Assembly: GCA_029978705.1 (NCBI GenBank)
Contig: JAPOIY010000001.1
Location: forward strand, 118,888 to 182,887
From: Actinomycetota bacterium
GTDB lineage: Bacteria > Actinomycetota > Actinomycetes > S36-B12 > GCA-2699445
Reading direction: 5' to 3'
DNA length: 64,000 nucleotides
Under the pieces are notes generated by a model that was given only the letters and a program-made list of their open reading frames with translations, was not told the origin of the DNA and made no database searches. Positions 44,562-52,701 of this stretch are shown here, piece by piece (positions within the stretch are counted from its first letter, which is position 1; the number at the start of each line of letters is the position of its first letter). Position numbers and translations under genes: made by a program.

Positions 44562-46214
44562 CTATTCGGCGCTCTCCCGCTCCAGCTCCAGCCAGGCCCT
44601 CATGGTGGCCATGCCGCCCGCGAGAGTCGCTGCGGTGAAGCCGCGCTGCATCAGGACCCGCACCGCCAGGTAGGAGCGGAACCCGCTGGCGCAGTAGGCG
44701 AAGACAGGGCGGTCCGCCGGGAGCTCGGCGAGCCGCTGGCGGATCTCGGTGTGGGGGATGTTGACGGCGCCGGGCAGGGCGTCGCGGGCGAACTCCCGGG
44801 GGGTCCGGGTGTCCAGGAGTACCGCGTCGGCGGGCAGCGCGGGCAGATCCTGGCCGTACCAGAAGACGACATCGCCACGCAGCAGGTTCTGTCCCATGAA
44901 GCCGGCCATGTTCACCGCATCCTTGGCGGAGCCGAACGGCGGAGCATAGGCGAGTTCCAGTTCCGCGAGGTCGTCGACCGTCATGCCCGCGCGGATGGCC
45001 GTTGCGATGACGTCGATGCGTTTGTCCACGCCCTCCTTGCCCACCGCCTGGGCCCCGAGGACGCGCCCGTCGGGGGCGAAGAGCAGTTTCAGGTGGATCG
45101 CGGCGGCGCCGGGGTAGTACCCGGCGTGGTCGTTGGGGTGCAGGTAGACCTTGTGGTGGGCCACGCCTTGCGCGGTCAGGATCTTCTCCGAGGCTCCAGT
45201 GGTCGCGGCGGTCACGTCGAACACGCGCACGATCGCGGTACCCAGCGCCGGTGGCCGGTGGTCGTCGCGCCCGAACAGGTGGTCGGCGGCGGCCCTGCCC
45301 TGCCGGTTCGCCAGGCCCGCCAGGGGGACGACGCCCGCCTGGTCGGTCACGGCGTTGGTCACCTCCACGGAGTCACCCACGGCGTAGATGTGGTCGTCAC
45401 TCGTGCGCCCGTGGTCGTCGACGCGGATCGCGCCGCGGAACCCCAACTCCAACCCGGTCCGCTCCGCGAGGTCGCTCTCCGGCCGGACACCGATCGCCAG
45501 GACGACGAGGTCCGCCGGCACCTGGGATCCGTCGGACAACGTGACGTGGGTGGTGTCGATCGCCGTGGCGCTGACACCCAGCCGCACCGCCACGCCGGCC
45601 CGTTCCAGTTCGCGCTGCACCGTCATGGCCATCTCGGGGTCGAGCGGGGACAACACCTGGTCGGCCAGGTCGACCAGCGTCACCGCCAGCCCCCGGTGGG
45701 CCAGGGCCTCGGCCATCTCCAGACCGATGAAACCCGCCCCCAGAATGGTCGCCGTGGCTGCGCCACCCTCGACGAGGGCGGAGATCGCGTCCACGTCGGG
45801 CACGTTGCGCAGGACGTGGGTGCGCGCGGCGACGGCGGGCTGATCCAGGCCCGCGATGGGGGGCACGATCGGAGCGGCACCCGTGCTCAGGACCAGCACG
45901 TCGTAGGGCTCGACCGCCCGGGAACCGTCCGGGGTGGCCACGGTCAGCGTGCGGGCGGACCGGTCGATCGCCACCACCTCGTGATCGACCCGCACGTCCA
46001 GGGCGAGCGAGGCGGCCAGGGACTCCGGCGTGTGCAACAGCAGGTCCTCGCGCCGCGCGATCTCGCCGGCCACGTAGTAGGGCAGCCCGCAGTTGGCGAA
46101 GGACACGTAGGGATCGCGCTCGAAGACGACGATCTCCGCGTCCTCGTCCAGGCGACGGGCCCGGGCGGCGAAACTCATCCCACCGGCGACGCCGCCGACC
46201 ACGAGAATCCTCAT
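44562..46214 (-). CDS. CoA-disulfide reductase with C-terminal rhodanese domain
   Basis: 550 residues. FAD fold VVGGVAGGMSFAARAR; active-site Cys in YVSFANCGLPYYVAGE; NAD fold ATILGAGFIGLEMAEAL; FAD contact IYAVGDSVEV; then a rhodanese domain from ~450 with its own cysteine in FAYCASGFRSYLAVR. Such CoADR-RHD fusions reduce CoA disulfides, persulfides or polysulfides and belong to sulfide/persulfide handling. The upstream region holds a CsoR-like dyad overlapping the -10 box, which fits a persulfide- or copper-responsive repressor; no such regulator gene is in the window. Confidence 0.9.
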   Translation of the reverse strand: MRILVVGGVAGGMSFAARARRLDEDAEIVVFERDPYVSFANCGLPYYVAGEIARREDLLLHTPESLAASLALDVRVDHEVVAIDRSARTLTVATPDGSRAVEPYDVLVLSTGAAPIVPPIAGLDQPAVAARTHVLRNVPDVDAISALVEGGAATATILGAGFIGLEMAEALAHRGLAVTLVDLADQVLSPLDPEMAMTVQRELERAGVAVRLGVSATAIDTTHVTLSDGSQVPADLVVLAIGVRPESDLAERTGLELGFRGAIRVDDHGRTSDDHIYAVGDSVEVTNAVTDQAGVVPLAGLANRQGRAAADHLFGRDDHRPPALGTAIVRVFDVTAATTGASEKILTAQGVAHHKVYLHPNDHAGYYPGAAAIHLKLLFAPDGRVLGAQAVGKEGVDKRIDVIATAIRAGMTVDDLAELELAYAPPFGSAKDAVNMAGFMGQNLLRGDVVFWYGQDLPALPADAVLLDTRTPREFARDALPGAVNIPHTEIRQRLAELPADRPVFAYCASGFRSYLAVRVLMQRGFTAATLAGGMATMRAWLELERESAE

Positions 46215-46220
46215 GAGAGG

Positions 46221-46226
46221 ACGGTA
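46221..46226 (-). promoter_or_regulatory. -10 box TACCGT for the CoADR-rhodanese gene
   Basis: TACCGT, 6 nt (CCTCTC), ATG at 46214; it shares its upstream base with the operator. Confidence 0.55.
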
Positions 46227-46241
46227 TACCCACGGGGGTAT
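46226..46241. promoter_or_regulatory. CsoR/CstR-like operator ATACCC-N4-GGGTAT
   Basis: Perfect dyad ATACCC ACGG GGGTAT abutting the -10 box, in the -10/-35 spacer. CsoR-family repressors (copper CsoR/RicR, persulfide CstR) bind dyads of this TACCC-GGGTA kind; control of a persulfide-active fusion would suit CstR. Assignment is inference. Confidence 0.5.
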
Positions 46242-46291
46242 CCCATGGTCCCGGGGGCTTCGCCCGCAGGCGCCGGGGCCGCCCGACGCCC

Positions 46292-46297
46292 TACGCT
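46292..46297 (+). promoter_or_regulatory. -10 box TACGCT for nagA
   Basis: TACGCT, 6 nt (CGCCCC), ATG at 46304. Confidence 0.5.
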
Positions 46298-46303
46298 CGC
46301 CCC

Positions 46304-47431
46304 ATGGTGCTCGTGCAGGCAGCCCGCGGGGTGATCGACGGGATGACCGTCGCCGATCCGTGGCTCGAGATCAGCGGTGACCGCATCGCGGCCGTGGGTA
46401 CCGGCCCGCCGCCGCGGGAGCCCGACGACACCCTGGCGGGGACCCTGTTGCCCGGCTTCGTGGACCAGCACTGCCACGGCGGCAACCGGGGCAACTTCTT
46501 CGCCGGCGACGAGGCGGCCGCCCGGACCGGAGCCCGACTGCACCTGGAGCACGGGACCACCACCTTGGTCGCGAGCCTCGTCACCGCGGCCCCCGACCCG
46601 TTGGTGCAGCAGGTGAGGTGTCTGGTCCCCCTCGTCGCGGAGGGGGTGTTCGCCGGGATCCACCTGGAGGGGCCGTGGCTGAGCGACCGGATGTGCGGCG
46701 CCCACGATCCGGCCCTCCTGCGCGACCCGGACCCCGCCGAGATCGACTCGGTGCTGGCGGCCGGGGACGGCGCCGTGGTCATGGTGACGCTGGCGCCGGA
46801 GTTGTCCGGGGCCCTGGCCGCGATCCGCCAGTTCGTCGCTGCCGACGTGGTGGTGGCGGTGGGCCACACCCACTGCGACTTCGACCGGGCCCGGGAGGCG
46901 GTAGCGGCTGGCGCGACCGTGGCGACCCACCTGTTCAACCAGATGCCTCCGATCCAGAAAAGAGACGCCGGACCGGTGGTCGCCCTGATGGGTGATCCGC
47001 GCGTGACGGTCGAGATGATCGCCGACGGGGTGCATCTCGACCCGGCCATCATCGACTTCGTGGTGGGCGCGGTGGGCCCCGACCGCGTCTCCGTCATCAC
47101 GGACGCCATGGGGGCCGCCGGAGCACCCGATGGGGACTACCTGATCGGGCACCTCGCCGTCACGGTCGCCGACGGGGTGGCCCGGTTGACGGAAGGGGGT
47201 GCGTTGGCGGGGAGCACTCTCACCATGGACCGGGCACTGCAGACTCTGGTGCGGGACTGCGGGATCGACCTCGCGACGGCCAGCCGGATGTTGGCCACCA
47301 CCCCGGCGCGCGTCATGGGGTTCGCGGATCGCGGGCGCCTGGAGAGCGGGTGCCGGGCGGATCTGGTGAGCCTGGCCGACGACCTCACCGTCACGGCCGT
47401 GATGCAGGCCGGCGTCTGGGTGCGCCGCTGA
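46304..47431 (+). CDS. nagA: N-acetylglucosamine-6-phosphate deacetylase
   Basis: Amidohydrolase converting GlcNAc-6-P to glucosamine-6-P plus acetate, 375 residues. LLPGFVDQHCHGG (metal His), GIHLEGPWLS (metal Glu), VVAVGHTHCDFDRA (His), ATHLFNQMPPI (His) and SVITDAMGAAG (catalytic Asp) are all present. Works with nagB at 48950-49735, which lies beyond the permease on the other strand. Its stop is 3 nt from the end of that permease gene. Confidence 0.94.
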   Translation: MVLVQAARGVIDGMTVADPWLEISGDRIAAVGTGPPPREPDDTLAGTLLPGFVDQHCHGGNRGNFFAGDEAAARTGARLHLEHGTTTLVASLVTAAPDPLVQQVRCLVPLVAEGVFAGIHLEGPWLSDRMCGAHDPALLRDPDPAEIDSVLAAGDGAVVMVTLAPELSGALAAIRQFVAADVVVAVGHTHCDFDRAREAVAAGATVATHLFNQMPPIQKRDAGPVVALMGDPRVTVEMIADGVHLDPAIIDFVVGAVGPDRVSVITDAMGAAGAPDGDYLIGHLAVTVADGVARLTEGGALAGSTLTMDRALQTLVRDCGIDLATASRMLATTPARVMGFADRGRLESGCRADLVSLADDLTVTAVMQAGVWVRR

Positions 47432-47434
47432 GGC

Positions 47435-48862
47435 TCAGGCCGACTTGTTCAGTGAGACGCCATCCGGCTCCCACTTGCCGCCGTTCTCCCAGTAGTGCCG
47501 GATCTCCTCCAGCTCGCGCCCCTTGGTCTCCGGCGCCAGCTTGTAGACGAACAGCCAGGCCAGCACGGCCATCACGGCGAAGAACCCGAACGAGACCGCG
47601 CCGCCGACCTTCTCCATCGCCGACAGGAAGAAGTTGGCGATGATCCAGTTGGCGACGAGGTCGGCGGTGAGCATCGCGCTCGCGCCGAGCGCGCGGAGCC
47701 GGGCCGGGAACGCCTCGGATGCGTACACCCACACGAGCGCACCGAACCCGAACACGAATCCGATGTTGATGAAGGCGATCCCCAGGAAGCCGAGCACGAT
47801 CTGCCAGCTCTGGAAGGTGTCGCCCTGCTGGCTGGCGAAGGTGATCACCATGGCGAGCTGGGCCACGATCATGATTGCGATGCCGGTGAGCAGGATCGGG
47901 CGGCGCCCCCACCGGTCCACGGTGCGCATCGAGATGAGCACCGCCACCAGGGCGATGAACTGGATCCCCACATTCAGCAGCAGGGTCTGGGAGTCCGACT
48001 CGATGCCCATGGCCTTGAAGATCTTCGGACCGTAGGTGACGGTCGCGTTGATACCGGTGATCTGGATGAAGAAACCCAGGCCGAGCACGAAGATCGTGGC
48101 CCGCAGGTAGGGCGCGCGCAGCATCTCCGCGATGGCCCCACCGGACTCCTCGGCGATGGAGGCCTGCATCTCGTCCAGTTCCGCATTGACGTCGCTGTCG
48201 GGATCGGTGGTCATGAGGGACTGGTAGGCCTCGTCCCGGCGTCCCTTGAGCATGAACCACCGCGCGGTCTCCGGCAGTCGCAGCAGGAACGGCAACAGGA
48301 TCACCGCCGGCAGGGCCGCGATCCCGAGCATGATGCGCCAGTTGTACTGGTCGTTCACGTCCGCCAGTGCGGCGGCGACGAGGAAGCCGATGATGATGCC
48401 GATGACCGTGCTCACCTGGTAGGCCACCAGCGTGGCCCCGCGGATCCGGGCCGGAACGGACTCGGCGACGAAGACCGGGACGGCCACCAGGGAGATGCCG
48501 ATCGTCACGCCCAGCAGGATGCGGGCGATCCACAGCATCGCGACACTGACGGACAGGGCGCTGAGGATGCAGAAGGCGGCGTAGCCGACCGCCACCAGGA
48601 TCATCGACTTCTTGCGGCCGATGCTGTTCGCGACCCAGCCACCCATGACCGCGCCGATGATCTCCCCGACGACGATTGCCGCGGTGACGGACTCGACCGC
48701 CGCGGTGTCCATCCCCAGGTCGTCCTGGAAGTACAGCTGGGCGCCGCCGATGTTCGACTGGTCGTACCCGTAGATGATGCCGAGGGTGGCAGCCGTGATG
48801 GCCACCATGACCGCGGTGCGGGGCAACTTCTGCGGCGTACTGGCGGTGGCGGATCCTGACAT
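47435..48862 (-). CDS. sugar porter (MFS) permease
   Basis: 475 residues, twelve helices. Sugar-porter signatures: GIIYGYDQSNIGGAQLYF, GGWVANSIGRKKSMIL, LPETARWFMLKGR, QITGINATVTYGPKIF, MRTVDRWGRRPILL and LAPETKGRELEEI. Placed between nagA and nagB, it probably takes up an amino sugar or a related hexose by proton symport, which would need a separate kinase rather than a PTS. The ATG follows GATCGGAG. An inverted repeat with GGTTCG arms lies 29 nt upstream. Confidence 0.9.
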   Translation of the reverse strand: MSGSATASTPQKLPRTAVMVAITAATLGIIYGYDQSNIGGAQLYFQDDLGMDTAAVESVTAAIVVGEIIGAVMGGWVANSIGRKKSMILVAVGYAAFCILSALSVSVAMLWIARILLGVTIGISLVAVPVFVAESVPARIRGATLVAYQVSTVIGIIIGFLVAAALADVNDQYNWRIMLGIAALPAVILLPFLLRLPETARWFMLKGRRDEAYQSLMTTDPDSDVNAELDEMQASIAEESGGAIAEMLRAPYLRATIFVLGLGFFIQITGINATVTYGPKIFKAMGIESDSQTLLLNVGIQFIALVAVLISMRTVDRWGRRPILLTGIAIMIVAQLAMVITFASQQGDTFQSWQIVLGFLGIAFINIGFVFGFGALVWVYASEAFPARLRALGASAMLTADLVANWIIANFFLSAMEKVGGAVSFGFFAVMAVLAWLFVYKLAPETKGRELEEIRHYWENGGKWEPDGVSLNKSA

Positions 48863-48890
48863 GGCGGCTCCGATCGACGGCGACCTGGAT

Positions 48891-48915
48891 GGTTCGTACT
48901 AGAGACTGCCGAACC
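48891..48915. promoter_or_regulatory. inverted repeat GGTTCG-N13-CGAACC before the sugar porter
   Basis: Exact 6-bp arms with a 13-bp spacer containing TACTAGAGACT. It lies 28 bp upstream of the permease ATG and downstream of nagB. It does not fit the DasR consensus. Possible repressor site. Confidence 0.35.
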
Positions 48916-48949
48916 AGCGCGGGGATGTCCTGCCGAATTGCGGAATCGC

Positions 48950-49735
48950 TCAGAGACCCTGCCAGTCCGGCTTGTTGCTGAAGACATGGCGGTAGTAGTC
49001 GGACAGCGTCAGTGCTTCCGCGGCGGGTTCGTCCACCACGACCGTGGCGTGCGGGTGCAGTTGCAGCGCCGACGACGGCACCATCCCGGTCACCGGCCCT
49101 TCGACCGTCGCCGCTACCGCCTGCGCCTTGTTGCCCCCCCACGCGAGCAGGACCAGATGGCGGGCCCGCAGGATGGTGCCGATGCCCTGCGTCAGCACGT
49201 GATGGGGCACTTGGGAGATGTCGTCGTCGAAGAAGCGCGCGTTGTCCTCGCGGGTCTGCTCGGTGAGGGTCTTGATGCGGGTGGGGGAGGCCAGCGACGA
49301 CGTGGGTTCGTTGAAGCCGATGTGCCCGTCGGTCCCCACGCCGAGGAGCTGCAGGTCGATGCCACCTGCCGCGGCAATGGCGGCGTCATACGCCAGGCAG
49401 GCCGCCGCAGGATCGGCGGACCAGCCGTCCGGGGTCTGCACGGCGCCCGTCGGGAAGTCGACCCGGCCCACGATCTCGCGGTCGAGAACCGCCCGGTACG
49501 ACTCGGGATGGTCCGCCGGGAGCCCGACGTACTCGTCCAGGGCGAACCCCCGGGCCCGGGCGAACGACACCTCGCCGGCGTCGTAGCGACGGGCCAGGTC
49601 GTCGTAGACGGGCAGCGGCGTGCTCCCCGTAGCCAGACCCAGGACGGAGTAGGGATTGCTGTTGAGGAGGGCAGCGATGCCGCCCCCCACCAGTTCGGCG
49701 CCCGCCTGCGGGCTGTCGACGATGACGACCTCCAT
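48950..49735 (-). CDS. nagB: glucosamine-6-phosphate deaminase
   Basis: Isomerises and deaminates glucosamine-6-P to fructose-6-P and ammonia, 261 residues. Motifs: GLATGSTPLPVYDDL (phosphate loop), FALDEYVGLPADHPESY (catalytic Asp), LLGVGTDGHIGFNEPTSSL (catalytic His and Glu). The ATG at 49735 has TAGGGT 7 nt upstream; eight further in-frame residues upstream start at a TTG/GTG and are not needed. With nagA it completes the route from GlcNAc-6-P to glycolysis. Confidence 0.94.
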   Translation of the reverse strand: MEVVIVDSPQAGAELVGGGIAALLNSNPYSVLGLATGSTPLPVYDDLARRYDAGEVSFARARGFALDEYVGLPADHPESYRAVLDREIVGRVDFPTGAVQTPDGWSADPAAACLAYDAAIAAAGGIDLQLLGVGTDGHIGFNEPTSSLASPTRIKTLTEQTREDNARFFDDDISQVPHHVLTQGIGTILRARHLVLLAWGGNKAQAVAATVEGPVTGMVPSSALQLHPHATVVVDEPAAEALTLSDYYRHVFSNKPDWQGL

Positions 49736-49742
49736 GGCGGGC

Positions 49743-49748
49743 ACCCTA
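49743..49748 (-). promoter_or_regulatory. -10 box TAGGGT for nagB
   Basis: TAGGGT, 7 nt (GCCCGCC), ATG at 49735. Confidence 0.55.
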
Positions 49749-49870
49749 GCCCGATCCACCGGCCATTACCTGCTGCGGCCGACGGGGGCCTCACGTCGCC
49801 GCCCGGAGGTGGGGATCTACCGCCCGCGGGTCACCCGGAGTAGCGTGAAGGAGAACCCTGGGAGGCAGTC

Positions 49871-50341
49871 ATGGGTATTCGACGAATCGCCGTCCTCGCC
49901 GCCTCGTTCTCCGTGTTGGGGACGTCCCTTCTGGCCGTGCCCACCGGTGCGGTCACGGTTCCGGCAGGCACCTCGCCGGAAGCCCCGGCAATGCGGATGA
50001 AGTTCTTCCGCACCCCGTCGGGGAACATCCGGTGTGGAATCTTCAAGGGAGGGGGCAAGTGGAGCATGCGCTGCGACATCTACGACCACTCCTGGGTGGC
50101 TCCCCCCCGGCCGACCCCGTGCGACTTCGGTGACTACGGCAGTTCCGTCGGGATGGCCCGCAGAGGTCGGCCGCACTTCCTGTGCGTCAGCGATGCCATG
50201 GACAACGGCCGGACCCTCACCTACGGGACCTCCTTGCGGTACGGGCCGTTCTTCTGCCGCAGCCGTCCCAAGGGTCTGACGTGCTACAACGCCAGGAGTC
50301 ACGGCTGGTTCCTGGCGCGGGAGAGTTACCGGCTCTTCTGA
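49871..50341 (+). CDS. secreted DUF6636-like protein
   Basis: 156 residues. Signal peptide to about residue 28. The mature domain follows the DUF6636 pattern: FFRTPSGNIRCGIFKGGGKW, MRCDIYDHSWVAPPRPTPCD, LRYGPFFCRSRPKGLTCYN and SHGWFLARESYRLF. The six cysteines of the mature part can form three disulfides. Function unknown; common in actinobacteria as small exported proteins. GGGAGG precedes the ATG and TAGCGT at 49841 may be the -10. Confidence 0.78.
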   Translation: MGIRRIAVLAASFSVLGTSLLAVPTGAVTVPAGTSPEAPAMRMKFFRTPSGNIRCGIFKGGGKWSMRCDIYDHSWVAPPRPTPCDFGDYGSSVGMARRGRPHFLCVSDAMDNGRTLTYGTSLRYGPFFCRSRPKGLTCYNARSHGWFLARESYRLF

Positions 50342-50352
50342 CCCGGACATGC

Positions 50353-50386
50353 GTGTGGGCCGGACGCAGATGCGCCCGGCCCACAC
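50353..50386. terminator. stem-loop between convergent genes
   Basis: Arms GTGTGGGCCGG (50353-50363) and its exact complement (50376-50386) around a loop that can itself pair CGCA with TGCG. It begins 12 nt after the DUF6636-like stop and 9 nt from the end of the opposing gene. Confidence 0.65.
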
Positions 50387-50394
50387 GGACACGG

Positions 50395-50694
50395 TCAGGA
50401 GACGCGGGAGCGCTTGCCCCGCTTCTTGCCGGCGGCGGTGACGGCCTGGGCCGCCGAGACCTTCTGGCCGGACGTCGCCAACTTGGCCTGGCCCACGTTC
50501 ATGCGCGCGGCCTTGTGGTGCGCCTTCTTCACCTGGACCGATGCGCCCTTGGCGCCGGCCACAGCCGCGGGAGCGGCCGTGGGGGCGGAGGGAGCGGCGG
50601 TGGCGGACGCCACGCCGATCCCCGCGGAAGCGGCAACGGCGGTGGCGGAGCCGGCGGCCAGCGCGGCCAGTCGGCGGGTCTTCTGCTGAGTCAT
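50395..50694 (-). CDS. small secreted basic Ala-rich protein
   Basis: 99 residues. Signal peptide ends near SATAAPSA; the mature part is Ala/Pro-rich, then lysine/histidine-rich (VQVKKAHHKAARMNV) and closes with GKKRGKRSRVS. No cysteine and no known domain. GAGGA precedes the ATG. The divergent neighbour is an apbE gene 202 bp away, an arrangement like the second apbE locus, where a short anchored protein also sits beside apbE. Confidence 0.65.
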   Translation of the reverse strand: MTQQKTRRLAALAAGSATAVAASAGIGVASATAAPSAPTAAPAAVAGAKGASVQVKKAHHKAARMNVGQAKLATSGQKVSAAQAVTAAGKKRGKRSRVS

Positions 50695-50812
50695 TGGTCC
50701 TCCTCTGTCGTGACATCCGAGGATTGCCCCGGACGTTGCTGCGTCGGCGACTTCACCTCACGCACTGCCATCAGTCTGCGGGGCGCCTGGCACGGCTCGC
50801 GCCCAGGAACGC

Positions 50813-50873
50813 GTCAAGCCGACGCCATCCCTGCCATTACGTTCGCTTGACGTCCGGCGCGGTTCCCTTTGAC
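50813..50873. promoter_or_regulatory. TTGAC/GTCAA boxes in the divergent apbE promoter region
   Basis: TTGAC at 50847 and 50869 are 22 bp apart (two helical turns); an inverted GTCAA is at 50813. The same pentamer is repeated in the 63443-63598 region. One copy could simply be a -35 element. Confidence 0.3.
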
Positions 50874-50896
50874 CCCGGTTCGGGCACAGTGAAGCC

Positions 50897-51802
50897 ATGA
50901 CTGTGACCACCGCCGAGGCCCGCGAGTCCATCGTCACACTGTCGCGGTGGCGCACCGAATTGAGTCTGGTGGTCCGGGACGCCCCCGAGGTCGCGGCCGG
51001 CCGCGTGCTGCGCGAGGAGGTCTTCCGGATGGAGACCGCCGCCAGCCGGTTCCGCACCGACTCGGAGATCAGCATCGTCAACGCGTCGCCCGGTGAATGG
51101 GTGCCCGTGACGTGGTACTTCGCCGATATCCTGGAGGCGGCCCTGGCCGCGGCTCGCTGGACCGATGGTCTGGTCGATCCGGGACTGGGCCGCGCGGTCG
51201 ACGCTGCCGGCTACCGCCACTGGCGCGGGGACGGGGTACCCACTCCTTCCCTCTCCGCGACCGACTCATCGTGGCGCGACATCGAGATCCGCCCCGCCGG
51301 CAGCCATGCGCTGGTGCGAATCCCCCCCGGCCTCAGCCTCGACGTGGGCGCAGTCGCCAAGGGCTGGCTGGCCGACCGGGTGGCCGAGCGGGCGGTCCGG
51401 GAACTGGGCGGTGACGCGCTGGCCAACATGGGCGGGGACCTGCGGGCCATCGCCGCCACCGAGCCGTGGACGGTCATCGCCGACCCGGAGCGCCCGGACC
51501 GGGTGGAGAGCGAACTGGTCGTGTGGGATGCGGGTCTCGCGACCAGCGGCACCGGGCGCCGTTCGTGGCGCAACCCCGACGGTTCCGTCGGCCACCACAT
51601 CATCGACTCGCGCACCGGCCAGCCGGCCGTGACCCCCTGGCACGTGTGTTCCGTGCTGGCGGCCAGCGCCGCGGCGGCGAACAGCGGCAGCACCGCGGGC
51701 ATCATCCTGGGAGCCGAGGGTCCCGCCTGGCTGGCCGAGCGGGCACTCGACGGATGGTTCTTGGGTGATGACGGGGAGGAGCGGGTCGGCCGGTGGCCGT
51801 GA
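50897..51802 (+). CDS. apbE: FAD:protein FMN transferase (copy 1)
   Basis: Transfers FMN from FAD onto a Ser/Thr of a target flavoprotein; 301 residues. METAASRFRTDSEISIVN, LDVGAVAKGWLADRVAE, GDALANMGGDLRA (metal/FAD site) and HHIIDSRTGQPA identify it. No export signal is visible, unlike many homologues. No FMN-binding target gene is adjacent. CACAGT lies 6 nt before the ATG. The next gene's GTG overlaps its stop. About 304-residue paralogue at 62190-63104. Confidence 0.9.
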   Translation: MTVTTAEARESIVTLSRWRTELSLVVRDAPEVAAGRVLREEVFRMETAASRFRTDSEISIVNASPGEWVPVTWYFADILEAALAAARWTDGLVDPGLGRAVDAAGYRHWRGDGVPTPSLSATDSSWRDIEIRPAGSHALVRIPPGLSLDVGAVAKGWLADRVAERAVRELGGDALANMGGDLRAIAATEPWTVIADPERPDRVESELVVWDAGLATSGTGRRSWRNPDGSVGHHIIDSRTGQPAVTPWHVCSVLAASAAAANSGSTAGIILGAEGPAWLAERALDGWFLGDDGEERVGRWP

Positions 51803-52698
51803 GCCCGGCCCTCGCTGATGTCGCCGTACTCGACGGCGGTCTCGCCTCGGAACTGGAGATGAGGGGGTACGACCTCTCTGGGGACCTGTGGTCGGCCCGG
51901 CTGCTGCGGGAGGCGCCCGACGCCGTCCGGGACGTGCACACCACCTACTTCACGGTAGGCGCGGGAGTGGGAATCTCCGCGTCCTACCAGGCGTCCCGGG
52001 CCGGGTTCGAGCGCGCCGGGATGACCGCGGCGGAAGCGGACCGGATGCTCCAGCTGTCGGTGCGACTGGTGCACGAGGCGCGGGAGCGCGCGCGGGAACG
52101 CGGCGCCGCCCACCCCATGCTGGTGGCTGCGTCGGTCGGCCCCTTCGGCGCGGTCCGGCACGACGGCTCCGAGTACCGGGGCCGGTACGGGATCGCCCAG
52201 CGGCGGCTCGTCGACTTCCATGCCGAACGGATCGCCGTCCTGCTGTCGGGCGACCCCGACCTGCTCGCCATCGAGACCGTGCCCGACCTCGTCGAGGCCG
52301 AGGCGGTCGTCTCCGCCCTTGCGCTCGTGGGCGTATCCCGTCCCGCGTGGCTGTCGTTCTCGTGCGCCGACGAGGAGACGACGAACGCGGGTCAGCCCAT
52401 CGAGGAGGCCGCCGCCCTCGTGGCCGGGGCCGGGCTGGCAGCGGTCGGGATCAACTGCACCGCACCGCGGCACGTCGCGGGCCTCGTCCGCCGGATCCGC
52501 GCGGCCGAGCCGGACCTGCCGATCGTCGTCTACCCGAACGCGGGCCGTACGTGGGACGCGCAGGTCGGCGAGTGGCGCGGGGCGGGTGCGGACACGATCC
52601 CCGCGGACACGGTGACGGCGTGGCGCCGGGCCGGAGCGGATCTGGTCGGCGGTTGCTGCGGGCTGGGTCCCGCCGCTATCGCCGCCCTGACCCGCTGA
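51799..52698 (+). CDS. homocysteine S-methyltransferase
   Basis: Zinc-dependent methyl transfer to homocysteine, 299 residues, MmuM-like. The zinc ligands are the Cys in VGINCTAP and the CysCys in LVGGCCGLGP; VLDGGLASELEMRGYDL at the N-terminus and TVGAGVGISASYQAS are typical. Donors in this group are S-methylmethionine or SAM. The GTG at 51799 overlaps the apbE stop (GTGA); a second GTG two codons earlier is equally open. Confidence 0.9.
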   Translation: MSPALADVAVLDGGLASELEMRGYDLSGDLWSARLLREAPDAVRDVHTTYFTVGAGVGISASYQASRAGFERAGMTAAEADRMLQLSVRLVHEARERARERGAAHPMLVAASVGPFGAVRHDGSEYRGRYGIAQRRLVDFHAERIAVLLSGDPDLLAIETVPDLVEAEAVVSALALVGVSRPAWLSFSCADEETTNAGQPIEEAAALVAGAGLAAVGINCTAPRHVAGLVRRIRAAEPDLPIVVYPNAGRTWDAQVGEWRGAGADTIPADTVTAWRRAGADLVGGCCGLGPAAIAALTR

Positions 52699-52701
52699 CG
52701 G

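Noticed and set aside
48891..48915. DasR-type dre site for the nag genes
   Set aside because: The dyad arms and the core TACTAGAGACT do not fit the TGGTCTAGACCA consensus.
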